64,000 nucleotides of DNA, from positions 10,570,146 to 10,634,145 of the forward strand of contig CM038921.1 of NCBI GenBank assembly GCA_021904315.1. The letters are read 5' to 3'. This DNA is from Sphagnum magellanicum. Lineage: Eukaryota; Streptophyta; Sphagnopsida; Sphagnales; Sphagnaceae. Below the pieces are notes generated by a model that was not told where the DNA came from, ran no database searches, and saw only the letters and a program-made list of their open reading frames with translations. How positions within the stretch are numbered: position 1 is the stretch's first letter; each line of letters opens with the position of its first letter. The position numbers were made by a program, and so were the translations under genes. Shown here piece after piece: positions 47,989 through 64,000 of this stretch.

Positions 47989-50900
47989 TCCTTGTAACTT
48001 GTTGGGGCTTCAGAGACGAAATTCGTCAATCCTTGTAACTTTTTGGGCTTCACAGATGGAAATTCTGAGCTTGCTGTTGTGTCTGTGTGTATGAAATACA
48101 AGGGCAGAAGAAGATGTTGAACCTCAGTTACAACAGAGTTCTTTTTCTCTTATCCTATGCTTGGGAATTTCTACAGTTGGAGCCACTATCTCACACTGAT
48201 GCTGCACTCAAGCCATTAGTGAAGCGAACCTTACAATCACTCCCTTTCTCTCTTGTTGTTACTCCTCTCTATCTCATCGGATTGCTATCGGTGTTCTATG
48301 ATGGTACCCTACAATGAAAATCTGATTTTGGTCCAAGAAACTTGTCTTGTCCGGTTTGGTAACTGTGAAAAAGCCCTTGCATCTTCCCTCATGGTTCTCC
48401 CCAAGGGTCCAAGAGTGGTTAACACTGGAGTGCAAAAAGAGCTTGTGAATGAGCCAGTTGCAATCAATGTATGTGCAGATCTAGCCTCAAAATGCAGGAT
48501 GGCCCAAGTGCGTGCGTTCACACTTCCATGATTTGCTGCAGCTAGTCTTTAGAAACAATGTAGTACAGATCATGAACGGTAGTAAACTGGAGATTTTACA
48601 TTTGCCGAGAATCGCCCCCATGGGCATTGGGTAGGTAGTGTGAATTTGCCGATGCTGCAGCCTTTCATGTTTTCTCTCTCTCCGCTTGAAGGTCAAGCAC
48701 ATTGTCATTTTCCAACCGCATCTTGAAAGGGTTTAGGGGTGCAGATCATGCATCTAAGTTATGAGCTTCAGATAAAATAATAAATTCCAGGTTAAAAGGA
48801 TCAAGTATTCGTAGTGCTGTTGTATGTATCCTGCAGTCTACAATAGGCTTGTTACAGCTTGAATGATGATGCATTTGCTTTTTTTTTCTCATATTAGCTA
48901 TGTCTCTTAGTCCTAGCAAATGTATCAGCACTGACTCTTCCAGTTGCTTGCAAAATACAACAGAAACCTGGGACACAGATGTCTCTGCATAATGGTTTGC
49001 CCAATTGATGATCTGCTTAATTTAGAGCCACCATCCATGGGAAGCTGATGATGACAGTCAGGTGTTCTGGCAACTTGTTAATGAAGACAGTGGAGTGTTA
49101 CAGCAGCTTCTTGTTGTGGAATTCTCTCTGCAATCACAGAGATATGTGTCCTACATCCTACAGAGGTTTTTAACTCACCTTTTGATCTGTGTTTGTGATG
49201 GCAGCAGCAGAAGGGAGCAAAGTAATTGAAGTTGCTGTGGCATAATTTCCATTGATGCTGGATGCATTCAATTTGCTTGAAGTACGTAGACTTTCTCTGG
49301 TCTTTAGCTGTATTCTGAATGAATCTTCACATAGACTTTTTGGGTTAGATTGAAGCTTGATGCACGAGCACATGTAGCTAAACATAAAGAAAGAGAAAGG
49401 TGTAATTTAACTGTTTTCTGTTGAATCATTTTCTTACCACAATCTCAATTCTGATACAAGGCTAGGGTTCTTTTGGGTTTGTTTTGTAGACTTGAAGACT
49501 GAGAAAATGGCCACCTTGGGAATCGAATTCCTGACTCTTACTTTCCTTGGCACATACCGCAATGGGTGGGTGCATTTCAGTCTCTTCTATCATTTGCTAC
49601 CTCTCTTGATAACATGAAAGTGAATGGATGTTTTACTCAAGTGCTTGTGTTTTGGTACAGGATCCACTGATTCAGTGGAAAAGAAGTTACTGGCATTTGA
49701 GCACCTTCTACATGAATACATGTTCCTAATATAATTAGTTGAAACATAAATGCATTGGTACAATGATATATCATGCATCATATGTGATGAAATTCATGAA
49801 TACATTGCAAGTACATTCGATTCAAATTCATGGGAAATCAATCCAAGTCATGTCTATGAAAACTGTTCTTGCCACATTTTGTTATTCCTTGAACACATTC
49901 AAATCATTTTGGGAAATTTTAGTGTTGTCAAACTTGCAAACAACAATAGTAATATCACAAATGAGCATTCAATACTACACAATCCACAAAGAAATTCAAT
50001 CTCAAACCAAGGTGGGGTTCTACACATGGGCTTGAGGGGCGACAAAACCATTGCCTAGGGAATGTATTCCCAACAACATTTCGTAGTGTAGGTGAAGAGT
50101 TTTAATTTATTGCATACTTTTATGACAATGAAAGGGGATTAATACAATCCATCATGCAAGACTATTTTATTCACAAAAGGATCCAAAGAGATATTGTCAT
50201 TAGGGATGATCAAATGTGCTTTACGGTTGTTTTGAATATAGTTTAGCATGTGGTTGGTATTTGTATTCCTAAACCCCTTGTTATAATATTAACAATACAT
50301 AAGTACACATGTCTAATATGTTGCATATTGTTCTACAACATAGGTTCCACACTATAATAATTGTCCAAACTCAAATTTGAGAAAAATTGATGTTCATCAT
50401 AAAATTAGTTTGAAATCATTTTCCAAACATCTTATGAATGCACTAACAATGGCCTTGGTTTGGTTTTAGAACATAATAAAACTCAATCTAGTATGAATGG
50501 TGGTGATTAAGCTTTAAGAATGATGTTAAATTAATCTTTAGAGGACACCCAAAAGACATTGTTAACACATTTTCAAAACAAAGACAACTTAGCCCAAGGT
50601 TAGTAATGACAACAAATTTTACAATCTCCTTTGTGTTGAGTGTGTTGTTTGGTTTTCACAAGTTTTTCTCAATGGAATCAAATCAATGTGTATCTAATGT
50701 AATTTTTAATGTGTGTGAGGTTGAATAGTAATGTTGAAACTTTAGCAAGATGTTTTTGTTACATTTGTGCTAGAATTTGCTAATTGTGGGGAGTTTATTT
50801 ATCAAATTTCACAAAATTAAAAGTGTTTCACATTTTTCAACAAAAAGAACTAACAATAGTTTATGATCATGATAGACTTCCCCAGGTGTTTATGTGACCT

Positions 50901-52420
50901 CAAGCAAATACACAAGGTGACTTTAATCAAAATTGGAAAAGAAGGGGGGTTGCCTTTGCCTAAGTAGGTGCAAAATTGAAATTGTAGAAATTAAAATCCG
51001 TCAACAACAAGACAAAGATTCAAAAGTAGAACTATATAGACTTAGCAAAATCAAACACTTGACAACAAATAAGAATTCAAAGATTTTATTGATAGAACAA
51101 GGCATGTTATAAAATTAGGCTTGAGATAAAAATGTAATGCATAGGTAATAATTTGTGTTGTGAGATTAAGGGGTGACACTTTTAAGGCCTTTAATTTATA
51201 CCAATGTATTTATAACTAATGTTTAGCACTAATTAATTTTCAAGAAGGCTGATTGAAGGGAATTTAAAAAAAAAAACCCCTACACTACCAAATTTTTAAC
51301 GAATTGAACTCAATACCTTCCTCATATAATAATAATGATCTACAAATTTGAGACATTTTGAGGAACATGACTAACAATTAAAAAAATTAAGATACTTATT
51401 AATTGTTGTCAAAATTTTGGAATATTCATATTAGGACTAATGAATCTTTTTTTCAAATAATTAATTATTTTGACAAAGATTTGCCAATTATTAATTGTAG
51501 GTACAATATCCCATAAACTTCTTAAAAGTTCATCATGTTTTTAAAAATGTCCACCAACATAGCCTTTTAGAGCCATCTACCAATTTGGCTTTCTAAATTC
51601 ATCAAGTTTGTTTTCTAGAACTTTCCATCAACTCAACTTTCCAGGTCCTTATGTTAACATAATTTTCTAAAACCATATATAGGTTTTACAATAAAAACAT
51701 GTACTCGTATACCTTATAGATTTCTTGAATTTTTTTTATAAATTCTATGTACATGACAAGACATAATTCCATTTTTAAAAAAAATATTAAATATACCCAA
51801 AAAATATTGAAATTTGTATGTCACAAAAAAAAGAAAAAAACAGAAAAGTTGTTATTAATGATAATTTTTGGACATCATTTTTTTTGTGGATGTTTTTCAC
51901 TAGAAAGAGACATGTTTATGTCCAAGCAATGGAAGGGTATTGAGGAAAGAGCTGAATAAGCATTTATATAGAAGGAAAACTTTAGCATAAGTTGGAGACA
52001 AAGGGTTGCATTTGCACAAGGTTACAAAATCCACATCTAAGAAGAATCTTAACAAGTAAACCCACTTACATTTCTCCATGTGGCCTACATTTAACACCCC
52101 AATGTACTTAATGATATAATGTTTAAAATATTCACACAACTTTGTGCATTCAAAATGACATAGTTATTTTGATGGTTATAATTTTATGTTCAATGATTGA
52201 AAGTCATTGACAATGAAGTAAAAATAACTTGGTATGGACAACTTCAAACATTGAAAGAGGAAAATTGCATGATCATAGTTAGTCATTCCTTTGAGTTAAA
52301 TTCAAATTTTTTTCCTTGTTCAGTAATCCACCATTCAATGAAAACAACCCAAGATTGTGATGATAAGGCTTTTTGAATGTGCTCAAGTAACATTAATTGA
52401 ACTTCATGACATTGTCACCA
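47989..52420. other. Intergenic DNA, no gene recognised
   Basis: A roughly 40-bp duplication (CCTTGTAACTTGTTGGGGCTTC type) lies at 47987-48063. Several frames of 60-100 codons (48087, 48253, 49739, 49750) have no family resemblance. The stretch from 49.7 kb on is AT-rich. Confidence 0.45.
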
Positions 52421-52875
52421 TGAAGAAAACAAAGTTGACAAAAGACCAATAAATTAATGCAAACTTCAAGGCAATAATTGATGTAATTGACAATGACATG
52501 CCTATTAGCATAGTTGCAAGGCAATGGAAAATTCCATCTAGTTCTTTTCAAAATGTTCATTATTTTGGAAATATCACAAATTGAGATGTTGGGGCTACTA
52601 TAGTTTTAATTAATGATGAGTAAAAAAAAGTTGTACAATGGATACTTGACATGTAGAGTTGGGTTAAGGATGACGATTAGGCGGTTCAAGTTCAAACTTG
52701 CAAGAAATTATGCAAAAAAGAAAACACTATTTATAAATGGCATGTTGAGAAGTAAGTGATGGGTGGTTCCATCATCAACAACAAGAAATTACATTGCACA
52801 TTATAAAAGGTTTAGATATCAATAGAGCAAAGGCTTGAAACCAACCGGTTGTACAAGTTTTATAACAATTTCAAA
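52421..52875 (+). pseudogene. Pogo/CENP-B-like transposase relic (DNA transposon)
   Basis: One frame from ATG 52421 reads as the helix-turn-helix region of a pogo/Jerky-type transposase: MPISIVARQWKIPSSSFQN, ATIVLINDE, KKVVQWILDM, AVQVQTCKKLCKKENT, then ISIEQRLETNRLYKFYNN. The order matches the N-terminal DNA-binding half of plant CENP-B/DDE-superfamily proteins. About nine in-frame stops break it, and the catalytic DDE half is not recognisable downstream. Terminal repeats were not found. It is a dead, truncated copy. Confidence 0.75.
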
Positions 52876-53396
52876 CATTATGTGATGAACAAGGTGATGA
52901 ACACAACTATTCACCTATTAACATTTAGAATGCGTAAATGTGCAAACAAAAAATACTAACAATGTCAAGATATTATTCAAATGTGCAACATGAAAAGTTA
53001 CATTGTGCAACCTTATTTGCATAAAAACCTCTAAATTAACCACAACCATTAAATAGGTAATTAGTTGATTATATCGTGTGTTAATTCTTGTACTCTTCAT
53101 AAAATTGAATGAGCACTTCCCTACTTCTTGTACTCTTTGAATGAGCACTTCCCTATTTCTGGGCGGGCTCTTACATTACAGTTTGGTCTTTGCATGTGGC
53201 TGAGCAGTCAGTCTGTGCTGTAAGGTCCTCAGATGGGCATGTTACCAGAATGCAGCACTGCCCTTGCTTGGCTGCTGCGAGCCTCAGGTGGCCGTCAAAT
53301 TCGGGTATCACCTTGTCCCATGGACCTTACGTACTACTTTGATGCAAGTGCATGTGTGTTTAATTTTTACTTAAGGATTAAATCAACTCTTACTTG
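52876..53396. other. Non-coding DNA with a GC-richer island
   Basis: 53150-53340 is richer in GC than its surroundings (GGCTGAGCAGTCAGTCTG and similar) but has no coding frame I recognise. Confidence 0.4.
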
Positions 53397-53552
53397 TTAA
53401 CCCAATAATTAAGTATGTTCATAGTTTCTTAGAAAAACATCCAAATGGGTGGAAATCACTATTTTTTTTGCATGTTAACTCAATAATTAAGTATGTTCAT
53501 AGTTTCTTAAAAAAAACATCCAAATGGGTGGAAATGACTATTTTTTATTGCA
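53397..53552 (+). repeat. 78-bp tandem duplication
   Basis: Two near-identical units containing CAATAATTAAGTATGTTCAT and CATCCAAATGGGTGGAAAT. Confidence 0.85.
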
Positions 53553-54559
53553 GTTGACAAATTGTTCTCGTGGCTGAAAAGCATATAACCTTCATATGTG
53601 ATCGGATCTAGAACCATGATCACTTATGGTGGGTAGGAGCCATTTGTCAAAAAGCAAAGTTCTTTATTTGACATGGAAACGAAGCCACTACTACACTTGT
53701 CTCTTCTTTGTGGAAACTTGGAAAGACATAGACGAATGTACTCTTTGTCGACTCACGGTGTTAGACAATCAATTTTTCAAACATTGATACCAAATAGTAA
53801 GTACCCTTGATGTTGATAAATTTGGAGGACTCGCATCTTGCATCACTACTTTTGGTTTCATCCTTGTACCAATAGAGAGATTGCTTGTTGTGAACAACGA
53901 TTCTTCATGCATTGGCATGTGGAGTAGTAGTAGTAGTAGATCATATATGATCTTTATTCACAATTTCATGAAGGTCTCCATGGAACCTTCCTCTTTTGTC
54001 ATGATACCACTTTTTTGGGACACCAAATTTTCATGCCTTTTGAAAAGTTACAAGTGTTGTTTAAGTCAACATGTCAAGAATGCAATCAACAACCCAACGT
54101 GCATAACCCACCACTCACAATTTGGTCACAAATTGTTCAAATATTATTAGTTTTTCAACAAAAGGGGTCTGATAACCCCTGGTTTTAATATTTCAAAAAT
54201 TTGACAAATAAGAATAAATAAACAAGGTACACAAGTTTTAATTATGAAGGAAAATGTGATGAGTTGGTAGTTGGGACCAATATTGTTGTGTAGATACATA
54301 TTTTATTTGGATATACTTGTTGGGTAAAAATATAATATATTATTTATCCTAAATTTTTAAAAAAAAAATCAATATACTTTATACAAGCACATGTTCAAGT
54401 GTATGTAGATTTAAAAAATTAACTCCTATTCATAACTTTGAACAACATATGTAAGAAATATTCATATCCAAAGCTATATATGTTTTGGCATCTGGGTAAA
54501 AACAATTAAGAAGAATATGGCTTAAACCTTAAACTTTGTTGATTTTTTTAATTAACCCA
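53553..54559. other. Non-coding intergenic DNA
   Basis: No gene recognised. The 89-codon frame at 53881 lacks family resemblance. Confidence 0.45.
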
Positions 54560-54715
54560 AATTTTTAAAATTATTATTATTACAATTAGCCAATTTGATT
54601 GGCCCATCATAAGGGGGGGAAAAAAAAACTAACACAATTTTTAAAATTATTATTATTATTACAATTAGCCAATTTGATTGGCCCATCATAAGGGTGGAAA
54701 AAAAAACTAACACGT
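54560..54715 (+). repeat. 79-bp tandem duplication
   Basis: Two near-identical units with TTTTTAAAATTATTATTA, CAATTAGCCAATTTGATTGG and CCCATCATAAGG. It is a separate event from the 78-bp duplication 1.1 kb upstream, with unrelated sequence. Confidence 0.85.
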
Positions 54716-56143
54716 TGGAAGCTCCTAAAAAATATGTGTTTTTATGTCAGGATCTAATATAATCCCCCTTTGGCTCAACCATATAGGTGAGAACTTTGGG
54801 TAAAACCATATGAGATAAAATTGAGGATTGTTAACATATGATAAAAATGTGTATGTTAGGAGTGATAGAGGTGTGTGATAAGAATGTATTCCAAATGAAA
54901 GAATTTTTCATGTTATTTAATTAGATACAGATGATTCAAAAGTTTATTGAAGCACCCAAAAATGAAGAACAAGTTACTCTTAGACTACATCACCAACCAA
55001 ATGTCGACCACAATGCCATTTTCATACACTAAATGTTCACTCATCGGCATGTTTATCCTAGTCAAAGGTTAACCTCCGGGGAATTAGCCTTTGTTGTTAT
55101 TTGAGGGACCTCACCAGACACAATTTCCTGCCCCCGTATCATCATGTAAGATCCAGCTCAAAATGGCAGTATTTGTGTAAGGTCCCTCGATTGTGGTGTG
55201 GTTTTATGCCAGTGTTACTTCCTTGGTTGTTATACTGGTGGAAGGTGCTGCTGTTTTCAGGGCATGGAGTCCTGGGTCCTGAAGCTCTCGCACCCTCGCT
55301 TCCAATGGCGAATGCCCCTGACAGCAGCCAGCTGCCCCTTCCAATGTACTTTCAATTGTAGACTCTGACATACCGATGTTTAGAATACCGCATCAACAAT
55401 AGAAGACAATGTGAGAGGTACCTAAACCCATGTTTGAATACAAAGCAAATATTCAACAAGAGATTCGTGAGGAACTAGGTACTAACTTGGGGAACTGTTG
55501 TTATGAGCAGTGTTGGCTGGTAGGACCAGACTGCAGAATCAAACCCCCAGAACTGACCCAATAACCGAATCAAACAACCTCAATCAGAATTCAGAACTTG
55601 AACCAGATTATTGCTGCAATCTTTTTAAAAAAAAATGTAAGTAAGGTTGAACCATTCTTTCAGCAATCGATTCTTTAGTTTTTTGAAAGTGTAACAAGGC
55701 TATTTAGAAGGATGTATTTGTTTAGTAAGCATGGTCATGACTTTTATGTGATGATAGTGCAATTGTTTCAGTTCTCTCTTCCCCATGTGTATGTACTACT
55801 CCTTGACTGCCCTTTTTCTAAACCAAGCAAGATCAGGCAATCTCTCTGAAAAAATCTACATTCACGCACATTGTTTAGCTGTTACAAACAGATTTTACAT
55901 TGGCTCATGTTGCCAAGGAATGGTATTAACTATTAACCCATAGATTGTTTTAAGGTCTATCCATGGACCAAATGACTGTACATATATATATATATGAGCT
56001 CTTCATCTCAAAACGACTCTTGATCTTGTTAAGAGATCAGGTACCATGCAAATCAGCTAACTGTATAATTTTATTTTTTGTATTGACGAGAACGCCCAAA
56101 TATACAAATTTACATTAAGCACAACCAGGCTCTAACATATAAT
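54716..56143. other. Intergenic DNA and ALDH3 3' region
   Basis: No gene recognised. 55090-55370 is a GC-richer island (GGGACCTCACC, CCAGCTGCCCC) similar in base composition to that at 53.2 kb. The 3' UTR of ALDH3 lies at the right edge. Confidence 0.4.
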
Positions 56144-60982
<4,839 letters not shown>

Positions 60983-62417
60983 GTTCCCGTCGTCGCAACC
61001 CAAGAAAACTCCAATTTACAGCTTTGAATTCGATAAATCAAGAAACCTCCAAAAACTTCAGAAACTTCAGTTCCCGTGATCACCGAAGAGCTCGATGAAA
61101 ACGTACCGAGGATCCGATCCGATCCGATCTCCAGTGCTGTGCAGCAACTCGAGAACCTCAAGATCTTCAGAGGCCTTTAAAACTCCCAAAAGACTTACAA
61201 TCAAAAAGCTCCGGACTCGCCCACCTCGAGGATGATGATGATGATGATAGAAGCTGCTTGTCTGAGCCCGAAAGCTGGATAATATCAATCAAGAAGCTCT
61301 TAAACCCAGGAGCTCGAATCAACAACACTCTCAGAACTTCAAAGCTTGATCACGATCATTGTCAAGAACTCGGAATCGAATTAGGAGATGTGCAGTCAAA
61401 GAGATTCAAAGATCTTAAATTCCTGCTGTTAAGATCGGGATTCTCACATCCAAAACTCTCGAATTGTAATTAAAATTTCCAGAGTTGCTCCAGGGAGATC
61501 TACAGCATCTAAACTCAAACACCCAACACAAAAGCTTACTTATTGAATCCACCAAGCTCCTCAATCTCTCAACAATCTAAACCCAAAAAAGAGAGAAATC
61601 TTGAGAGAGAAAGAAAGAAAGAAAGAATTCCAGAAAAAAAAGTCTTATAATATTGATAATATATCACTTGTTTGCACCCAAGTTTGGTGCTGATGCACAG
61701 CGTTGAATACAATAGTATTTTGATGTTTGAATATATGATTCTAGATCTAAAGTGCTTATTGAGAGCTATGGTTGTGTACACATACAATGTTCATTCAACC
61801 CCTGGAATCTATTGAAGCATATTTGAACACCATGATCGAACGAGTTTGTTACCAGCTATGAGAACGAACTACTACTGTTTGACACGGAACCGAAAAGCCA
61901 GAGCTCGCAAGAAAAAAGATAAATCCAAAAAGCAAAAGGCACCGGGTATTTTGCCCACGACGAACCCATGACGAGAAAAAGAAATGAGCCGGAAAAACAA
62001 AAAAAACCAATTTCTTCCCTTCTTCTTTCTTCTTCTTGACTTTCTTTTTTTGGTTTGCGGTTTCCAAGGGATTGCTTGCTGATGATGACGCCAATGACGC
62101 GCAACACAAGACAACACACAACAGCGGGCCCTGCCTGCCCTTTCCTTCCTTTTTTTGACGCCCACTTTCCTTCAGTAATTTTGGGGATTCACGAACGATC
62201 GATCGATCGACCGATAGAGATGGATGCATGCATGCCTGCTTGCTGTCCCTCTTTCCCTTTTGATTCTTCAGGGCTTTCAGTCTGCCTCACTAGCATCCCA
62301 AAAACAAGACCAAGTCAAGCAATCTTGCGCGACAATCTTGCTTCAAATCTTCTTGCTTGTGTCCTCACCTCCTGACGACTCCTCATCCTCCTCCTCTCAA
62401 CGACAATCTTTCTTTTC
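60983..62417 (-). promoter_or_regulatory. ALDH3 upstream region
   Basis: Leader and promoter of ALDH3 on the minus strand. It holds a CAT/GAT-rich stretch at 61230-61250, AAAG runs near 61610, and GATC/ATGC simple repeats near 62200. No TATA box or start site is fixed. The frames of 87-126 codons at 61849-62229 overlap one another in different frames and are low-complexity. Confidence 0.35.
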
Positions 62418-62420
62418 TTA

Positions 62421-62512
62421 GAGCATCCCCACCGGGGCTCAAGATTTGACCCTACAAAAATATTTCTCACATCCACTTTAAGTTGTTTACTCTTTTACAA
62501 CCCCAACTAGGG
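62421..62512 (+). mobile_element. PIF/Harbinger-like MITE, copy F (left fragment)
   Basis: Starts GAGCATCCCCACCGGGGCTC directly after TTA (62418-62420) and follows the family for about 90 bases (TTGACCCTACAAAAATATTT, then TTTACAACCCCAACTAGG). The rest is missing. Confidence 0.75.
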
Positions 62513-63099
62513 TAGAGAGGCCGGTGTCCAGACACTTAGTGGCATGCAAACCTTTGCTTTTTTATTGAGTGATCGGTTGGCAATGCTTTTCAAACACCAA
62601 ATGTAAGTTGGCTATGGGTGCTCCCATGACACTATGAATCGCCTAAGTGAAGAAACATGTAGGTTGTGGTCACTCAAAGTGAAAGGGGTCAAAACTTTCA
62701 TAAAAATTGGCTATGTATACCTCTTTATTGCTATCCATATATAGATTCCTTGCTATGAACATACCCTTGTTTTTGCATAATAATACGCTACTTACCTCCA
62801 TCCTTGGGATGAATTTTTTTACCAAAGCAAACATTCATCTCCTTTTAACATTGACAAAATCACCATAACAATCTAGATGCATCCCATTTGATTGATTGGT
62901 CACCAAAAATCTCAAGAATGTTCAACCCTAGACCTAAGTTCGCTAAACCCTAATTTGTCAAATGTTGTTGTGTAGTAGAACCACGGGCACCAAACTCCGT
63001 TCTCGCTTTCCTTGCTTTCCTTGTCGAACTAGCATTCTAGTTACTTCTCTCAGAATTTTGGGCTTGCAAATCCTCTTTGGGAGGTAGCAATCAAAATGC
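62513..63099. other. Non-coding intergenic DNA
   Basis: No gene or repeat recognised. Confidence 0.5.
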
Positions 63100-64000
63100 A
63101 AAATGTTGAATCTACTTCCTCTTCATGCTCCTCAAAGCTCTTCAAAGCTTCTGGTTGTTGGCTCCTTGATCTTGTTCTTAGTTGTGAAGTTCCCCTTGCT
63201 CCTGGTCGTTGGTTCTCCTTGCTCCTAGTTTGCAAGTCCTCTTGTTCCTAATCTGAACTTTTTTGGTTCCTAGTTGGTAGCTCCTATTGTTCTTGGTCAA
63301 AGCTCTTCTTGTTCTTGGTTTGCAACTCCTTTTGTTGCTGGTTTGCAACTCTTTTTACTCCTGGTCTCTAGCTCTTGGTCTTAGTCCAACTCCTCTTGCT
63401 CTTGGTATATAGTTCTTCTTGATCTTGGTCAGATCTCCTCTTGCTCCTAGTTCACAGCTCCTTTTGTTGTTGGTCTACAACTCCTCTTAGTCTTGGTCAA
63501 AGCTCCTTTTGGTCTTGGTTAGCAACTCGTCTTACTCTTAGTTGGTAGCTCTTCTTCCTTTTGGTTAACAAATCCTATTGCTATTGGGCTGTAGCTCCTC
63601 TTGTTCCTAACCTTTAGCTCTTCTTGGTCATGGTCGAGCTCCTTTTACTCTTGGTTTGCAGCTCTTCTTATTCCTAGTTGGAACTCCTTTTGCTCATGGT
63701 TCATAGTTCCTCTTGCTCTTGGTTGGCAACTCCTCTTGTTCCTAGTGGTAGTTCTTCTTGTTCTTAGTTTGCAGTTCTTCTTGGTCTTGGTTTATAATTC
63801 CTCTTAATCTTGGTCAGAACTCCTTTTGTTCTTGGTTAGTAACTCCTCTTGCTCCTAATCTTTAGCTCTTCTTGGTCCTGTTCTAACTCCTATTACTCTT
63901 GGTTTGCAGCTCTTCTTGCTTTTGGTTCGTAGCTCCTCTTGTTCCTAGTTTATAAATTTTCTTACTCCTAGTCCAACTCTTCTTGCTCTTGATTCACAAC
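63100..64000 (+). repeat. 23-bp minisatellite, more than 33 units, open at window end
   Basis: From 63276 on, nearly every unit is 21-23 bp and follows AGCTCCTCTTGCTCTTGG plus a short variable end such as TTTGC, TCAA or TTGGT. Looser units begin near 63100. Units vary by substitution and by one- or two-base length change. A 23-bp period with such drift does not keep a reading frame, so it is probably non-coding. The array continues past 64000. Confidence 0.9.

Noticed and set aside
48087-48531. Two plus-strand frames near eL24 as a divergent neighbour gene
   Set aside because: No recognisable domain and they overlap in different frames. No convincing splice structure was found.
60983-61003. 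Seven-residue upstream extension of ALDH3
   Set aside because: It needs a TTG start. The ATG at 60982 gives a normal family N-terminus.
61849-62229. Three overlapping minus-strand frames of 87-126 codons upstream of ALDH3
   Set aside because: They share the same DNA in different frames, are Lys/Ser/Phe-rich from AG/TC tracts, and match no family.
63100-64000. Possible CRISPR-like array at the window end
   Set aside because: The repeats are contiguous 23-bp units without spacers, and the genome is eukaryotic.

Overview
The window is nuclear DNA of a land plant or close streptophyte. The evidence is five spliced or plant-type housekeeping genes with GT-AG introns, TTTAGGG-type telomere-like motifs, telo-boxes before a ribosomal protein gene, and plant-style Helitron and PIF/Harbinger-like elements. 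The chloride channel is of the CLC-6/7 type rather than one of the standard angiosperm CLC-a to -g proteins, which points weakly to a bryophyte, lycophyte, fern or charophyte. I cannot name the species.

Layout. 1-2.5 kb: AT-rich DNA with a long inverted repeat, a Helitron 3' end and a dispersed repeat (called R1 here). 2.57-6.35 kb (+): a four-exon nodulin-like/NFD4-type major facilitator transporter, 622 aa. 6.4-15.4 kb: repeats, including an array built around a 16-bp perfect palindrome and Harbinger-like MITEs. 15.4-24.1 kb (+): a 23-exon CLC-7-like anion/proton antiporter, 878 aa, with an altered helix-D selectivity motif. 24-36 kb: very AT-rich repeat DNA with a 24-bp minisatellite, a broken Ty3/gypsy pol relic, and a 717-bp Helitron inserted in a copy of R1. 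36.8-38.5 kb (+): a six-exon SNF7/VPS32 (CHMP4) ESCRT-III gene, 221 aa. 38.5-47.2 kb: more repeats. 47.3-47.8 kb (-): an intronless ribosomal protein eL24 gene with telo-boxes. 48-56 kb: non-coding DNA with a pogo/CENP-B-like transposase relic and tandem duplications. 56.1-61.0 kb (-): a ten-exon family-3 aldehyde dehydrogenase, 486 aa. 63.1-64 kb: a 23-bp minisatellite running off the window.

Every spliced model here was joined by hand. All four close in frame: summed exon lengths are 1869, 2637, 666 and 1461 nt, all multiples of three, with conserved family motifs across the junctions. The genes are independent nuclear genes, not an operon. Functionally they cover membrane transport (NFD4-like, CLC), endosomal membrane remodelling (VPS32), translation (eL24) and aldehyde detoxification (ALDH3). 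I found no convincing tRNA, rRNA or CRISPR array. The most unusual items are the CLC motif change, the palindrome-centred repeat, the nested Helitron and the minisatellites.
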